Source: CANMIH01 sp049116335
GTDB taxonomy: Bacteria > Pseudomonadota > Alphaproteobacteria > Rhodobacterales > Rhodobacteraceae
Direction: 5' to 3'
DNA length: 64,000 nt
Assembly (NCBI GenBank): GCA_049116335.1
Contig: JAGDYZ010000020.1
Span: forward strand, 1-64,000
Part shown: positions 32,570-41,112 of the stretch, piece by piece
Layout of the letters: the number at the start of each line of letters is the position of its first letter
How positions within the stretch are numbered: position 1 is the stretch's first letter
Position numbers and translations under genes: made by a program
Notes under the pieces: model-generated
Database searches by the model: none
What the model saw: the letters and a program-made list of their open reading frames with translations, nothing else
Told to the model about the DNA's origin: nothing

Positions 32570-33577
32570 ATGGACGTCCTTATTACGCAAATTCTGAACG
32601 GGCTCGACAAGGGCTCGGCCTATGCGCTGATTGCGCTGGGTCTTACACTCATCTTCGGCACGCTTGGTGTCGTGAACTTTGCCCACGGGGCGCTGTTCAT
32701 GATCGGGGCCTTCTGTTCGGTCTTTCTTCAGCGTCTGCTGAACCTCAGCTACGAGACCATCGACGCAACCAAAACCGACTTTCTAGGCAACCCGCTCAAG
32801 GTGAAAACCCCCTACGTCGAAAGCTGGTTTGGCCCGGAAATGGGTGGGTCAATCATCGAATGGTCCGTGCCTCTGGCCATCCTCTTTGCGATCCCCGTCA
32901 TGATCAGCATCGGCTTCATCATGGAACGTGGGTTGATCAAACATTTCTACAAGCGCCCCCATGCGGATCAGATCCTTGTGACCTTTGGCCTTGCGATTGT
33001 GCTGCAGGAGATCATCAAAGCCTTCTACGGCGCGAACCCGATCCAGACCCCGGCCCCCGAAGCGCTTTCGGGTGTGGCCACCCTTGCTGAGGGCATTGTC
33101 TATCCTGTCTGGCGGATTGTGTATTTCTGCTTCTCAGTGGCTGTGATCGGTGGCGTGTTTGCCTTCCTCCAGTTCACCACCTTCGGCATGGTCGTGCGCG
33201 CAGGCATGGCAGACCGTGAAACCGTAGGCCTATTGGGCATCGACATCGACAAACGCTTTACCTTTATGTTCGGACTGGCCGCCGCGGTCGCTGGCCTCGC
33301 CGGTGTCATGTACGGCCCGATCAATGCGCCGAACTATCACATGGGCATGGATTTCCTTGTTCTGTCCTTCGTTGTTGTGGTTGTCGGCGGCATGGGCTCG
33401 CTGCCCGGAGCGGTCCTCGCTGGCTTCTTGCTCGGCATTCTCGAAAGCTTTGCCTCTATGACCCAAGTCATCGAGCTGATCCCCGGCATCAACCAGATCA
33501 TCATCTACTTGGTTGCCATTATCATCCTTCTGGTCCGCCCACGCGGTCTGATGGGTCGCAAAGGCGTGATGGAGTAA
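32570..33577 (+). CDS. ABC transporter permease, LivH family
   Basis: A 335-aa membrane protein with about eight hydrophobic segments. The motifs GLTLIFGTLGVVNFAHGALFM and VVVVGGMGSLPGAVLAGFLLG are signatures of the LivH half of branched-chain amino-acid-type permeases. An insertion of about 40 residues after the second helix (FLGNPLKVKTPYVES) is longer than in LivH. ATG 32570 with GGTGGGG just before is preferred over 32558. It pairs with the LivM-type permease that follows 7 bases later. Confidence 0.9.
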   Translation: MDVLITQILNGLDKGSAYALIALGLTLIFGTLGVVNFAHGALFMIGAFCSVFLQRLLNLSYETIDATKTDFLGNPLKVKTPYVESWFGPEMGGSIIEWSVPLAILFAIPVMISIGFIMERGLIKHFYKRPHADQILVTFGLAIVLQEIIKAFYGANPIQTPAPEALSGVATLAEGIVYPVWRIVYFCFSVAVIGGVFAFLQFTTFGMVVRAGMADRETVGLLGIDIDKRFTFMFGLAAAVAGLAGVMYGPINAPNYHMGMDFLVLSFVVVVVGGMGSLPGAVLAGFLLGILESFASMTQVIELIPGINQIIIYLVAIIILLVRPRGLMGRKGVME

Positions 33578-33584
33578 TAGACCC

Positions 33585-34784
33585 ATGTTTGGACTAGATA
33601 AAAAAGACACTTCTCTTCTGTGGGTCGTCATCGCATTGACCATGCTGGCCCCTTTCATCCTCAACCCCTTCCCCACCGGAAGCGGCATGGCACAGTTCAA
33701 CGCGGGCTATCCCGACTTGATGCAGCGTTTTGTGATCTTCGGCATCTTTGCCATCGGCTTTAACATCCTCTTTGGCCTCACCGGCTATCTCTCGTTTGGG
33801 CACGCCGCGTTTCTGGGAGTGGGCTCTTACTCTGCGGTCTGGATGTTCAAACTGCTCAGCATGAACATTCTGCCTGCCATCATCCTGTCTGTGGCCATTT
33901 CAGGTGTCTTCGCACTGGTGATTGGGTTTGTGTCACTGCGCAGAACCGGGATCTACTTTTCGATCCTGACCCTGGCCTTCGCGCAGATGTCGTTCGCCTT
34001 GGCCTATTCGGTACTCACCCCCATCACCAACGGCGAAACCGGCCTTCAGGTGACATTGGACGACCCACGCGTTCTGGGCGTGTCTGCCACAGCCGACGGT
34101 TCGATCCCCGTGACCAATCTGTTTGGTCTGGAAATGCGCGCCGCCTATGACCTCGTTGTAGGACCTTGGACTTTCACATTCTCCGCTGGCTACTATGTCT
34201 GTGCGATTGTGATGCTTCTGGCCTTCTATCTTGCGATCCGCATTTTCCGGTCGCCCTTCGGGTTGATGCTCCGCGCGATCAAATCGAACCAGCAGCGCCT
34301 GAACTACACCGGCCTCAACCCCAAACCCTACACGCTTGCAGCATTTGTGATTTCGGGCATGTATGCTGGCCTGGCCGGTGGCCTGATGGCAGCGATGGAC
34401 CCTCTTGCGGGTGCTGAGCGCATGCAGTGGACCGCATCAGGTGAAGTTGTTCTGATGACCATCCTCGGCGGCGTTGGCACTTTGATCGGCCCCGTTCTCG
34501 GCGCAGGTATGATCAAGTACTTTGAAAACATCTTTTCAAAGATCAACGACAACGTACTGCACAGCTGGTTCAGCTTTCTGCCCGATGGCATCGAAGATTT
34601 CATCGTATTGGTTATCCATCCCTTTGTCGGCAAAGGCTGGCACCTGACCCTTGGCCTGATCTTCATGTTGGTTGTGACCTTCCTGCCCGGCGGCCTGGTC
34701 GAAGGGGGACAACGTATTGCCCGCGCTTTCCGCAAGAAAAAAGAAAACGAACCCAAGTCGCCTTCGACTGAGCCTGCGGAATAA
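33585..34784 (+). CDS. ABC transporter permease, LivM family
   Basis: A 399-aa membrane protein with about nine hydrophobic segments. It has the LivM signatures LFGLTGYLSFGHAAFLGVGSY and MTILGGVGTLIGPVLGAGM, and the cytoplasmic RSPFGLMLRAIKSN loop that docks to the ATPases. A Ser/Pro/Lys-rich tail of about 15 residues ends the protein. It follows the LivH-type gene closely and precedes the two ATPase genes, in the usual HMGF order. Confidence 0.9.
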   Translation: MFGLDKKDTSLLWVVIALTMLAPFILNPFPTGSGMAQFNAGYPDLMQRFVIFGIFAIGFNILFGLTGYLSFGHAAFLGVGSYSAVWMFKLLSMNILPAIILSVAISGVFALVIGFVSLRRTGIYFSILTLAFAQMSFALAYSVLTPITNGETGLQVTLDDPRVLGVSATADGSIPVTNLFGLEMRAAYDLVVGPWTFTFSAGYYVCAIVMLLAFYLAIRIFRSPFGLMLRAIKSNQQRLNYTGLNPKPYTLAAFVISGMYAGLAGGLMAAMDPLAGAERMQWTASGEVVLMTILGGVGTLIGPVLGAGMIKYFENIFSKINDNVLHSWFSFLPDGIEDFIVLVIHPFVGKGWHLTLGLIFMLVVTFLPGGLVEGGQRIARAFRKKKENEPKSPSTEPAE

Positions 34785-34796
34785 GGAGAGACAGTA

Positions 34797-35552
34797 ATGG
34801 GTATTCTAGAAGTCAAAGACGTGGGCAAAAACTTCGGTGGCCTCAAAGCTTTGTCAGATGTCAATCTGTCGGTCGCCGAAAACACCTGCCACGCCATTAT
34901 CGGCCCCAACGGTGCCGGGAAATCCACCCTGCTCAACTGTCTGGTCGGCAAATTGATCCCCGACACCGGCAGCGTCATGTTTGACGGCCAGTCGGTGCTG
35001 GGCCGCAGCCCACATGAGATCAACCAGATGGGCATCTCGCGTGTGTTCCAGACCCCTGAGATCTTTGCGGATCTCTCGGTGATGGAAAACATGATGATCC
35101 CGCTGTTTGCCAAACGTGATGGGGCCTATCGCCTGCATGCGGTTGAGAAAGTCAGCAACGAACGCACCCTGATCGAAGAAGCCGAACGCATGCTGGGTGA
35201 CGTCAACATGCTCGACAAACGGGGGATGCATGCGGCGGCCATGTCACGTGGCGACAAACGCCGACTTGAGATGGCCATGTGTCTTGTACAGGACCCAAAG
35301 CTTCTGCTGCTGGACGAGCCAACCGCCGGGATGGCACGGGCCGACACCAACAACACCATCGATCTGCTGATCGAAATCAAGGAAAAGCGCGATATCACCA
35401 TCGCGATCATCGAGCACGACATGCATGTGGTGTTCAGTCTGGCGGATCGGATCACCGTTCTGGCGCAGGGCACCCCCTTGGTTGAAGATCTGCCCGAGAA
35501 CATCAAAGGCCACCCGAAGGTCAAAGAGGCCTATCTGGGCGAAGCGCACTGA
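34797..35552 (+). CDS. ABC transporter ATPase, LivG family, with atypical signature motif
   Basis: A 251-aa ATPase with Walker A GPNGAGKST, a Q-loop (RVFQTPEIF), Walker B LLLLDEPTAGM and the switch His (IIEHDMHVV). The signature that usually reads LSxGQ is MSRGDKRRLEM here, so the second Gly is kept but Arg and Asp replace the usual residues. AAGGAGAG precedes the ATG. It works as a heterodimer with the LivF-type ATPase at 35629. Confidence 0.92.
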   Translation: MGILEVKDVGKNFGGLKALSDVNLSVAENTCHAIIGPNGAGKSTLLNCLVGKLIPDTGSVMFDGQSVLGRSPHEINQMGISRVFQTPEIFADLSVMENMMIPLFAKRDGAYRLHAVEKVSNERTLIEEAERMLGDVNMLDKRGMHAAAMSRGDKRRLEMAMCLVQDPKLLLLDEPTAGMARADTNNTIDLLIEIKEKRDITIAIIEHDMHVVFSLADRITVLAQGTPLVEDLPENIKGHPKVKEAYLGEAH

Positions 35553-35628
35553 TATCTGGCGGCGGGTGCATCCCGCCGCTTTCCCAATTTCGCGGGCCTG
35601 ACCCGCCCCTCACCCTGAGGAGACATCC

Positions 35629-36384
35629 ATGAACGTTCGTCCGGATTTTTCGAAAAACGCCAATCAGGCTGAAACAGCCCCCGCCTTCCTCTCGATCTGG
35701 GACATGCACTCCTATTATGGCGAAAGCTACATCGTGCAGGGCATTTCCTTTAACGTCCATGAGGGCGAGATCCTTGCTCTGCTGGGCCGAAATGGTGCCG
35801 GTAAAACCACTACGCTGCGGTCAATCGCCCGACTGGACGACCCGCAGGTCCAGCGCGGTGAAATCTGGCTGGATCACCAACCCCTGCACAAGATGGCCTC
35901 GCATCAGGCCGCAACGGTGGGTCTTGGGTTGGTGCCAGAAGATCGCCGCATCATTCCCGGCCTGACGGTCGAAGAGAACCTGAAGCTGGCACAGATCGCG
36001 CCGCCCATTGGCTGGTCTATCGAGCGCCTCTACGATCTGTTCCCCCGCCTCGGCGAACGCCGCAACCAAGAAGGCATCACCCTGTCCGGAGGTGAACAGC
36101 AGATGCTGGCAATTGCCCGGGCTCTGGCTCGGGATATCAAGGTGCTGTTGCTGGATGAGCCTTATGAAGGTCTGGCCCCGGTGATTGTGGATGAGATCGA
36201 AAAGACGCTCCGCCACATCAAAGAACAGGGCATGACCACCATCATCGTTGAACAGAATGCGGTGCGCGCCCTGCAACTTGCGGATCGCGCGGTGATCCTC
36301 GACACCGGCTCGATTGTGTTTGACGGATCTGCCGCAGAAGTGCTGGAGAACGAACAGCTCCGCGCCGAATATCTGGCGATCTGA
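35629..36384 (+). CDS. ABC transporter ATPase, LivF family
   Basis: A 251-aa ATPase with Walker A GRNGAGKTT, signature LSGGEQQML, Walker B VLLLDEPYEGLAP and the switch region IIVEQNAVRAL. A 20-residue N-terminal extension (VRPDFSKNANQAETAPAF) precedes the core. GAGGAG lies before its ATG. Second ATPase of the LivHMGF-type importer; acs follows 97 bases later on the same strand and is probably co-transcribed. Confidence 0.93.
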   Translation: MNVRPDFSKNANQAETAPAFLSIWDMHSYYGESYIVQGISFNVHEGEILALLGRNGAGKTTTLRSIARLDDPQVQRGEIWLDHQPLHKMASHQAATVGLGLVPEDRRIIPGLTVEENLKLAQIAPPIGWSIERLYDLFPRLGERRNQEGITLSGGEQQMLAIARALARDIKVLLLDEPYEGLAPVIVDEIEKTLRHIKEQGMTTIIVEQNAVRALQLADRAVILDTGSIVFDGSAAEVLENEQLRAEYLAI

Positions 36385-36481
36385 CGGCTCTTGCCGCTGC
36401 GCGACAAAGGTCAAGGCGAAAGTCTCCTTGCAATTGTCGCGCAGACTGGCTTCCCTGCCGTCAAAATTTGAGGAGGACACC

Positions 36482-38425
36482 ATGAGCAAGACCTATGCTC
36501 CCGCCGCCGATCTGGTGGCACGTGCGCATGTAGATGCGGGACGGTATGATGAGATGTATGCGCGGTCGATTTCTGATCCCGAGGGGTTCTGGGCGGATCA
36601 GGCGCAGCGCCTAGACTGGATCAAAGCCCCCACCCAGATCAAGGACGTCGATTACACCTTTGGTCAGGTCAAGATCAACTGGTACGCCGATGGCACGCTG
36701 AATGTGGCCGCCAACTGTATCGACCGCCATCTTGCGACCCGCGGCGATCAGACGGCGATCATCTGGGAACCCGACAGCCCCGACGAGCCCGCCCAGCACA
36801 TCACCTATAAAGAGCTGCACAAAAACACCTGCCGCATGGCCAATGTGCTCGAAAGCCTCGGCGTGGGCAAGGGCGACCGGGTGGTGATCTATCTGCCCAT
36901 GGTGCCTGAGGCCGCCTATGCCATGCTGGCCTGTGCGCGCATTGGTGCGATCCATTCGATTGTCTTTGCCGGCTTCTCGCCCGATGCGCTGGCGGCGCGG
37001 GTGAACGGCTGTGACGCCAAGGTGCTCATCACCGCGGATGAGGCCCCGCGCGGCGGCCGCAAGACCCCGCTCAAGACCAATGCCGACAAGGCACTCTTGC
37101 ATTGCAAAGACACGGTCAAATGTCTGGTGGTCAAGCGCACCGGCGGTCAGACCACCTGGGTGGATGGTCGTGATTTCGACTACAACGAAATGGCGCTTGA
37201 GGTCAGCGAGTTTAATCAACCCGCCGAGATGAACGCCGAAGATCCGCTGTTCATTCTCTACACCTCCGGCTCCACCGGACAACCCAAAGGCGTGGTGCAC
37301 AGCTCGGGCGGCTATCTCACCTATGCGGCGCTGACCCATGAGGTGACCTTTGATTACCATGACGGCGACGTCTACTGGTGCACCGCCGATGTGGGCTGGG
37401 TCACCGGCCACAGCTATATCGTCTATGGCCCGCTGGCCAATGGGGCCACCACGCTGATGTTCGAAGGTGTACCCACCTTCCCCGATGCCTCGCGCTTCTG
37501 GCAGGTCTGTGAAAAGCACAAAGTCACCCAGTTCTACACCGCCCCCACCGCCATCCGGGCGCTGATGGGTCAGGGCAATGAGTTTGTGGAGAAATGCGAC
37601 CTCTCCAGCCTGCGCATCCTCGGCACGGTGGGCGAGCCCATCAACCCGGAGGCCTGGAACTGGTACAATGATGTGGTCGGCGGCGGGCGCTGCCCGATTG
37701 TTGACACCTGGTGGCAGACCGAAACCGGCGGGCATCTGATGACCCCGCTGCCCGGCGCCCATGCCACCAAACCCGGTGCGGCGATGAAGCCCTTCTTTGG
37801 CGTGCAGCCGGTGGTGCTGGACCCGGCCTCGGGCGCGGAGATCCACGAAACACCAACCGAGGGTGTGCTGTGTATCAAAGACAGTTGGCCCGGTCAGATG
37901 CGCACCGTCTGGGGCGATCATGAGCGGTTCGAGAAGACCTATTTCTCGGATTACAAAGGCTATTACTTCACCGGCGATGGCTGTCGCCGCGACGAGGATG
38001 GCGATTACTGGATCACCGGCCGCGTCGATGATGTGATCAATGTCTCGGGCCACCGCATGGGCACCGCCGAGGTGGAAAGCGCGCTTGTGGCCCATGAGAA
38101 GGTCGCCGAAGCCGCCGTTGTGGGCTATCCGCATGAGATCAAAGGTCAGGGCATCTATTGCTATGTCACCCTGATGAACGGCGAAGAACCCAGCGAGGAG
38201 CTGCGCAAAGAGCTGCGCACCTGGGTGCGGACCGAGATTGGCCCCATCGCCAGCCCGGATCTGATCCAATGGGCCCCCGGCCTGCCCAAAACCCGCTCCG
38301 GCAAAATCATGCGCCGCATCCTGCGCAAAATCGCCGAAAACGACTACGGCGCCCTCGGCGACACCTCAACCCTCGCAGACCCTTCCGTCGTTGAGGATTT
38401 GATCGAGAACCGGATGAATCGCTGA
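36482..38425 (+). CDS. acs: Acetyl-CoA synthetase
   Basis: A 647-aa AMP-forming acetate-CoA ligase. Seen: the P-loop YTSGSTGQPKG, VGWVTGHSYIVYGPL, WWQTETGG, TGDG and GRVDDVINVSGHRMGT, and the acetylatable lysine near the end in TRSGKIMRRILRKI. Family length and motif order are normal for true acetyl-CoA synthetases. AGGAGG precedes ATG 36482. It closes the ScfR-ABC cluster and has its own terminator. Together with the neighbouring SLC5 kinase this points to acetate use as the physiological theme. Confidence 0.96.
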   Translation: MSKTYAPAADLVARAHVDAGRYDEMYARSISDPEGFWADQAQRLDWIKAPTQIKDVDYTFGQVKINWYADGTLNVAANCIDRHLATRGDQTAIIWEPDSPDEPAQHITYKELHKNTCRMANVLESLGVGKGDRVVIYLPMVPEAAYAMLACARIGAIHSIVFAGFSPDALAARVNGCDAKVLITADEAPRGGRKTPLKTNADKALLHCKDTVKCLVVKRTGGQTTWVDGRDFDYNEMALEVSEFNQPAEMNAEDPLFILYTSGSTGQPKGVVHSSGGYLTYAALTHEVTFDYHDGDVYWCTADVGWVTGHSYIVYGPLANGATTLMFEGVPTFPDASRFWQVCEKHKVTQFYTAPTAIRALMGQGNEFVEKCDLSSLRILGTVGEPINPEAWNWYNDVVGGGRCPIVDTWWQTETGGHLMTPLPGAHATKPGAAMKPFFGVQPVVLDPASGAEIHETPTEGVLCIKDSWPGQMRTVWGDHERFEKTYFSDYKGYYFTGDGCRRDEDGDYWITGRVDDVINVSGHRMGTAEVESALVAHEKVAEAAVVGYPHEIKGQGIYCYVTLMNGEEPSEELRKELRTWVRTEIGPIASPDLIQWAPGLPKTRSGKIMRRILRKIAENDYGALGDTSTLADPSVVEDLIENRMNR

Positions 38426-38447
38426 TCCGCGTCATATCTCATGAGAC

Positions 38448-38471
38448 AGGCGGCCCACGGGCCGCCTTTTT
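38448..38471 (+). terminator. Terminator of acs
   Basis: AGGCGGCCC and GGGCCGCCT form a perfect 9-bp stem followed by TTTTT, 23 bases after the acs stop. Confidence 0.9.
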
Positions 38472-38586
38472 CTGTCCATGGCTTAGGGTCAGCGCAAAAA
38501 TTGACCACAATTTTAAGGGCGTGCTGCAAACAGCGTTAACATGTGGTAACTTGTTGGACGTGGGGTATTGGTAAAGGAGCAACGTT

Positions 38587-38976
38587 ATGCCCATGACAGG
38601 GCCCGCATTATGGACCGCCCCCTTGGCCACCGGACATCCACATGGGTTGCCCGAAGCCCGACGCACCGACAATCCAGCCAAGAAAGTCCAGCCGGTTAAA
38701 AAGGGCCGCGCCAGTGATGCCACCTCTCAACATGACTATGCTGAGCAGGAAGAGCACTCTGCCGCTCCACAACCATTCGACCAGCCATCAGACGAGGATC
38801 ACTCTGAATTTTCGGAAGGCCCCAGCCTGATGCAGCAGGAAATTTGTCACTTGCTGGACGAGCAGGCCGAGGCGCCGGAGCAAGCGCCTTTGCCCGCCTC
38901 GACGCCTCCAAAGCTGGCTGCCTATGAAGAAACCGCCAGCCTGTCTCGCAAGTCTGTTTTCAAAACCTTGCCGTAA
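38587..38976 (+). CDS. Hypothetical Pro/Glu-rich 129-aa protein
   Basis: A hydrophilic, probably disordered protein: basic patch NPAKKVQPVKKGRAS near residues 29-43, then acidic DEDHSEFSEG and a Pro/Glu-rich C-terminal half (EAPEQAPLPASTPPKL). AAAGGAG precedes its ATG at good spacing, the strongest argument that it is real. Its last 55 bases overlap the 3' end of the CoA ligase gene on the other strand. Not recognised; no function is proposed. Confidence 0.5.
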   Translation: MPMTGPALWTAPLATGHPHGLPEARRTDNPAKKVQPVKKGRASDATSQHDYAEQEEHSAAPQPFDQPSDEDHSEFSEGPSLMQQEICHLLDEQAEAPEQAPLPASTPPKLAAYEETASLSRKSVFKTLP

Positions 38977-40433
38977 TTGTTCTTCGGCAGCGCGTCGACA
39001 GTGATGTAGTGTTTGGGACGTTTGAACCGCGCGATATGATCCAGACAATAGGTGTCGAGCACCTGTGTATCGATCTCGCTATTGGGGACAACAAAGGCCA
39101 CAACCTCTTCACCCCATTCTGGGTGGGGTTTGCCAACCACGGCCACTTCAGACACCGAAGGATGATCCTGCAACACCTCTTCTACCTCACGTGGGTAAAT
39201 GTTGGTGCCGCCGGAAATGATCATATCACGTGAGCGATCTTTCATCGTCACGTAGCCATCTTCATCCATCGCGCCCATGTCACCGGTCCAGAGCCAACCG
39301 CCCTTGAGGGTTTTCTCGGTCGCCTCGGGGTTTTGCCAATAGCCGGACATGACAATGTCGCCCCGCACAAGAATTTCACCCACCTCACCTGCGGGCAGTA
39401 ACCTGCCATCTTCATCCGCAATGGCCACTTCAACAGCTGATTGCGCTTTGCCCACAGATCCCAAACGTTCCCGCCAGCGCGGATGGCTGCGATCGGTCAC
39501 ATCATGCCGGGACAGGGCCGTGATCCCCATCGGGCATTCCCCCTGTCCATAGATCTGCGCAAACACTGGCCCGAACCAATCCACCGCCTCGATGATATCC
39601 GCGATATACATTGGCCCACCGGCATAGACGATGGTGTTGAGACCGGCCCCACGGCGGTACAGATCTTTGGCGGTGCGGGTCAGGCGCTGGACCATGGTGG
39701 GTGCCATGAACATATGAACCCGGTCAAAATGCGCGGCCAGATCCAGCACTTCAACCTCATCAAACCCACCGGATGGGGGAAAGACATGCGCGGCACCGGC
39801 ACGAACATGCATCATGCTATAGATCCCGGCCCCGTGGCTGGCCGGCGCGCTATAGATCACCGTGTCGTTTTCGGTCACCAGGTCACAATCCACCTGATAA
39901 CACAGGCTCATGTTGATCAGCATGCGGTGGGTCATCATCACACCTTTGGGGCGGCCCGTGGTGCCCGAGGTGTAAAACAACCAGGCGAGATCGGTAGGCG
40001 CCCGCGCCGTGATGTCTGTCAGAGGAGCATGAGCCGTCATCTCAGACCAAACCGGAGAACCCGTCTCAATCACAGTGACGTCGCTGGCGGCACTCAGACC
40101 TGGGGCCAAATCCCCGGTGGCAAAGGCCAGTTTAGCACCTGAATTTTCGATGATCCAAGTCGCCTCACGGGCATGAAGTTTGGCATTGATCGGGACAACC
40201 GCCGCGCCAGCGTACCAGATGGCATATTCCGCGATCAGGTAATCCGGCACATTTTTCATAAACAATGCAACGCGATCGCCCGAAGTAACTCCCCGAGCTA
40301 CCAGCGCTCCGGCCAAAGCCATGACGTCCGAGTGGAAGGCCCCATAGGATTTGACCAACGTTTGGCCCAGAAACAGCGCCGGGCGATCCGGTGATTGTTG
40401 AGCCCGTCGCGCCAACCAAAGTGCAATGTTCAT
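38922..40433 (-). CDS. Acyl-CoA synthetase (class I adenylate-forming CoA ligase)
   Basis: A 503-aa ligase with the P-loop YTSGTTGRPKGVMMTHR, IYGQGECP in the A5 position, WTGDMGAMDEDGYV and DRSRDMIISGGTNIYPREVEEVL, and C-terminal Lys in PKNNYGKVLKT. It resembles medium or long-chain fatty-acid and malonate-type CoA ligases; the acyl substrate is not clear by eye. It is a single gene, convergent with and slightly overlapping the hypothetical gene, and divergent from accB. Confidence 0.88.
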   Translation of the reverse strand: MNIALWLARRAQQSPDRPALFLGQTLVKSYGAFHSDVMALAGALVARGVTSGDRVALFMKNVPDYLIAEYAIWYAGAAVVPINAKLHAREATWIIENSGAKLAFATGDLAPGLSAASDVTVIETGSPVWSEMTAHAPLTDITARAPTDLAWLFYTSGTTGRPKGVMMTHRMLINMSLCYQVDCDLVTENDTVIYSAPASHGAGIYSMMHVRAGAAHVFPPSGGFDEVEVLDLAAHFDRVHMFMAPTMVQRLTRTAKDLYRRGAGLNTIVYAGGPMYIADIIEAVDWFGPVFAQIYGQGECPMGITALSRHDVTDRSHPRWRERLGSVGKAQSAVEVAIADEDGRLLPAGEVGEILVRGDIVMSGYWQNPEATEKTLKGGWLWTGDMGAMDEDGYVTMKDRSRDMIISGGTNIYPREVEEVLQDHPSVSEVAVVGKPHPEWGEEVVAFVVPNSEIDTQVLDTYCLDHIARFKRPKHYITVDALPKNNYGKVLKTDLRDRLAVSS

Positions 40434-40532
40434 TTTTCCCCTCCCATTCTCGCCTCATCGCACTTAAATCCTGATGTGAACGCGGCTGCAATCGCTGGGA
40501 CGTAAGGTCACAGGAACGCTTTTCACCAGCGA

Positions 40533-40551
40533 CTGCTTAGCTTATAAGCAG
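40533..40551. promoter_or_regulatory. Dyad in the accB/CoA-ligase divergent promoter
   Basis: CTGCTTA-GCTTA-TAAGCAG is a perfect 7-bp inverted repeat in the 170 bases between the CoA-ligase and accB starts. It has no T-run and is far from both stops, so an operator is more likely than a terminator. No binding protein is assigned. Confidence 0.35.
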
Positions 40552-40606
40552 GCAACCGCATCGGAGGCAGGGGCCTCTGAGCACATGACGCAATGGCGAG
40601 GACCGC

Positions 40607-41101
40607 ATGAGCAAGAATAACCACGACTCGGATGTAGCCTTTATCAAGGCTCTGGCAGAGCTGCTTCAGGAAAACGATCTGACCGAGCTGGAGGTCATGC
40701 GCGAATATGGCGAAGACAACAGCCTCAACGTTCGTGTCAGCCGTGCCCAAAACATCACCATGGCCGCCCCTGTTGCGGCTCCTGTTGCCGCCGCCCCTGT
40801 TGCCGCTGCAGCACCTGTCGCAGCTGCGCCTGCGGCTGCGGATATGCCAGAAGATCCTGCAGCCCATCCCGGTGCAGTGACATCGCCGATGGTTGGCACC
40901 GTTTATCTTCAGGCCGAACCCGGCGCGCCGTCGTTCATTTCGGTTGGCACGCAGGTCAAAGAAGGTGACACCCTTCTGATCGTTGAAGCCATGAAGACCA
41001 TGAACCACATTCCCGCGCCCAAATCTGGCACCGTGAAGCGTATTCTGGTCGAAGATGGCGCAGCAGTGGAATACGGCGCCCCGCTTGTTATCCTCGAATA
41101 A
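40607..41101 (+). CDS. accB: Biotin carboxyl carrier protein of acetyl-CoA carboxylase
   Basis: A 164-aa carrier. The N-terminal helical region (residues 1-50) contacts AccC, a flexible Ala/Pro-rich linker (52-85) follows, and the biotinyl domain has the EAMKTMNH motif with the biotinylated Lys130 and the MVGTVYL start. It carries CO2 from AccC to the carboxyltransferase for malonyl-CoA formation. accC follows after 11 bases, the usual pair. Confidence 0.97.
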   Translation: MSKNNHDSDVAFIKALAELLQENDLTELEVMREYGEDNSLNVRVSRAQNITMAAPVAAPVAAAPVAAAAPVAAAPAAADMPEDPAAHPGAVTSPMVGTVYLQAEPGAPSFISVGTQVKEGDTLLIVEAMKTMNHIPAPKSGTVKRILVEDGAAVEYGAPLVILE

Positions 41102-41112
41102 GGAAAACAGGC

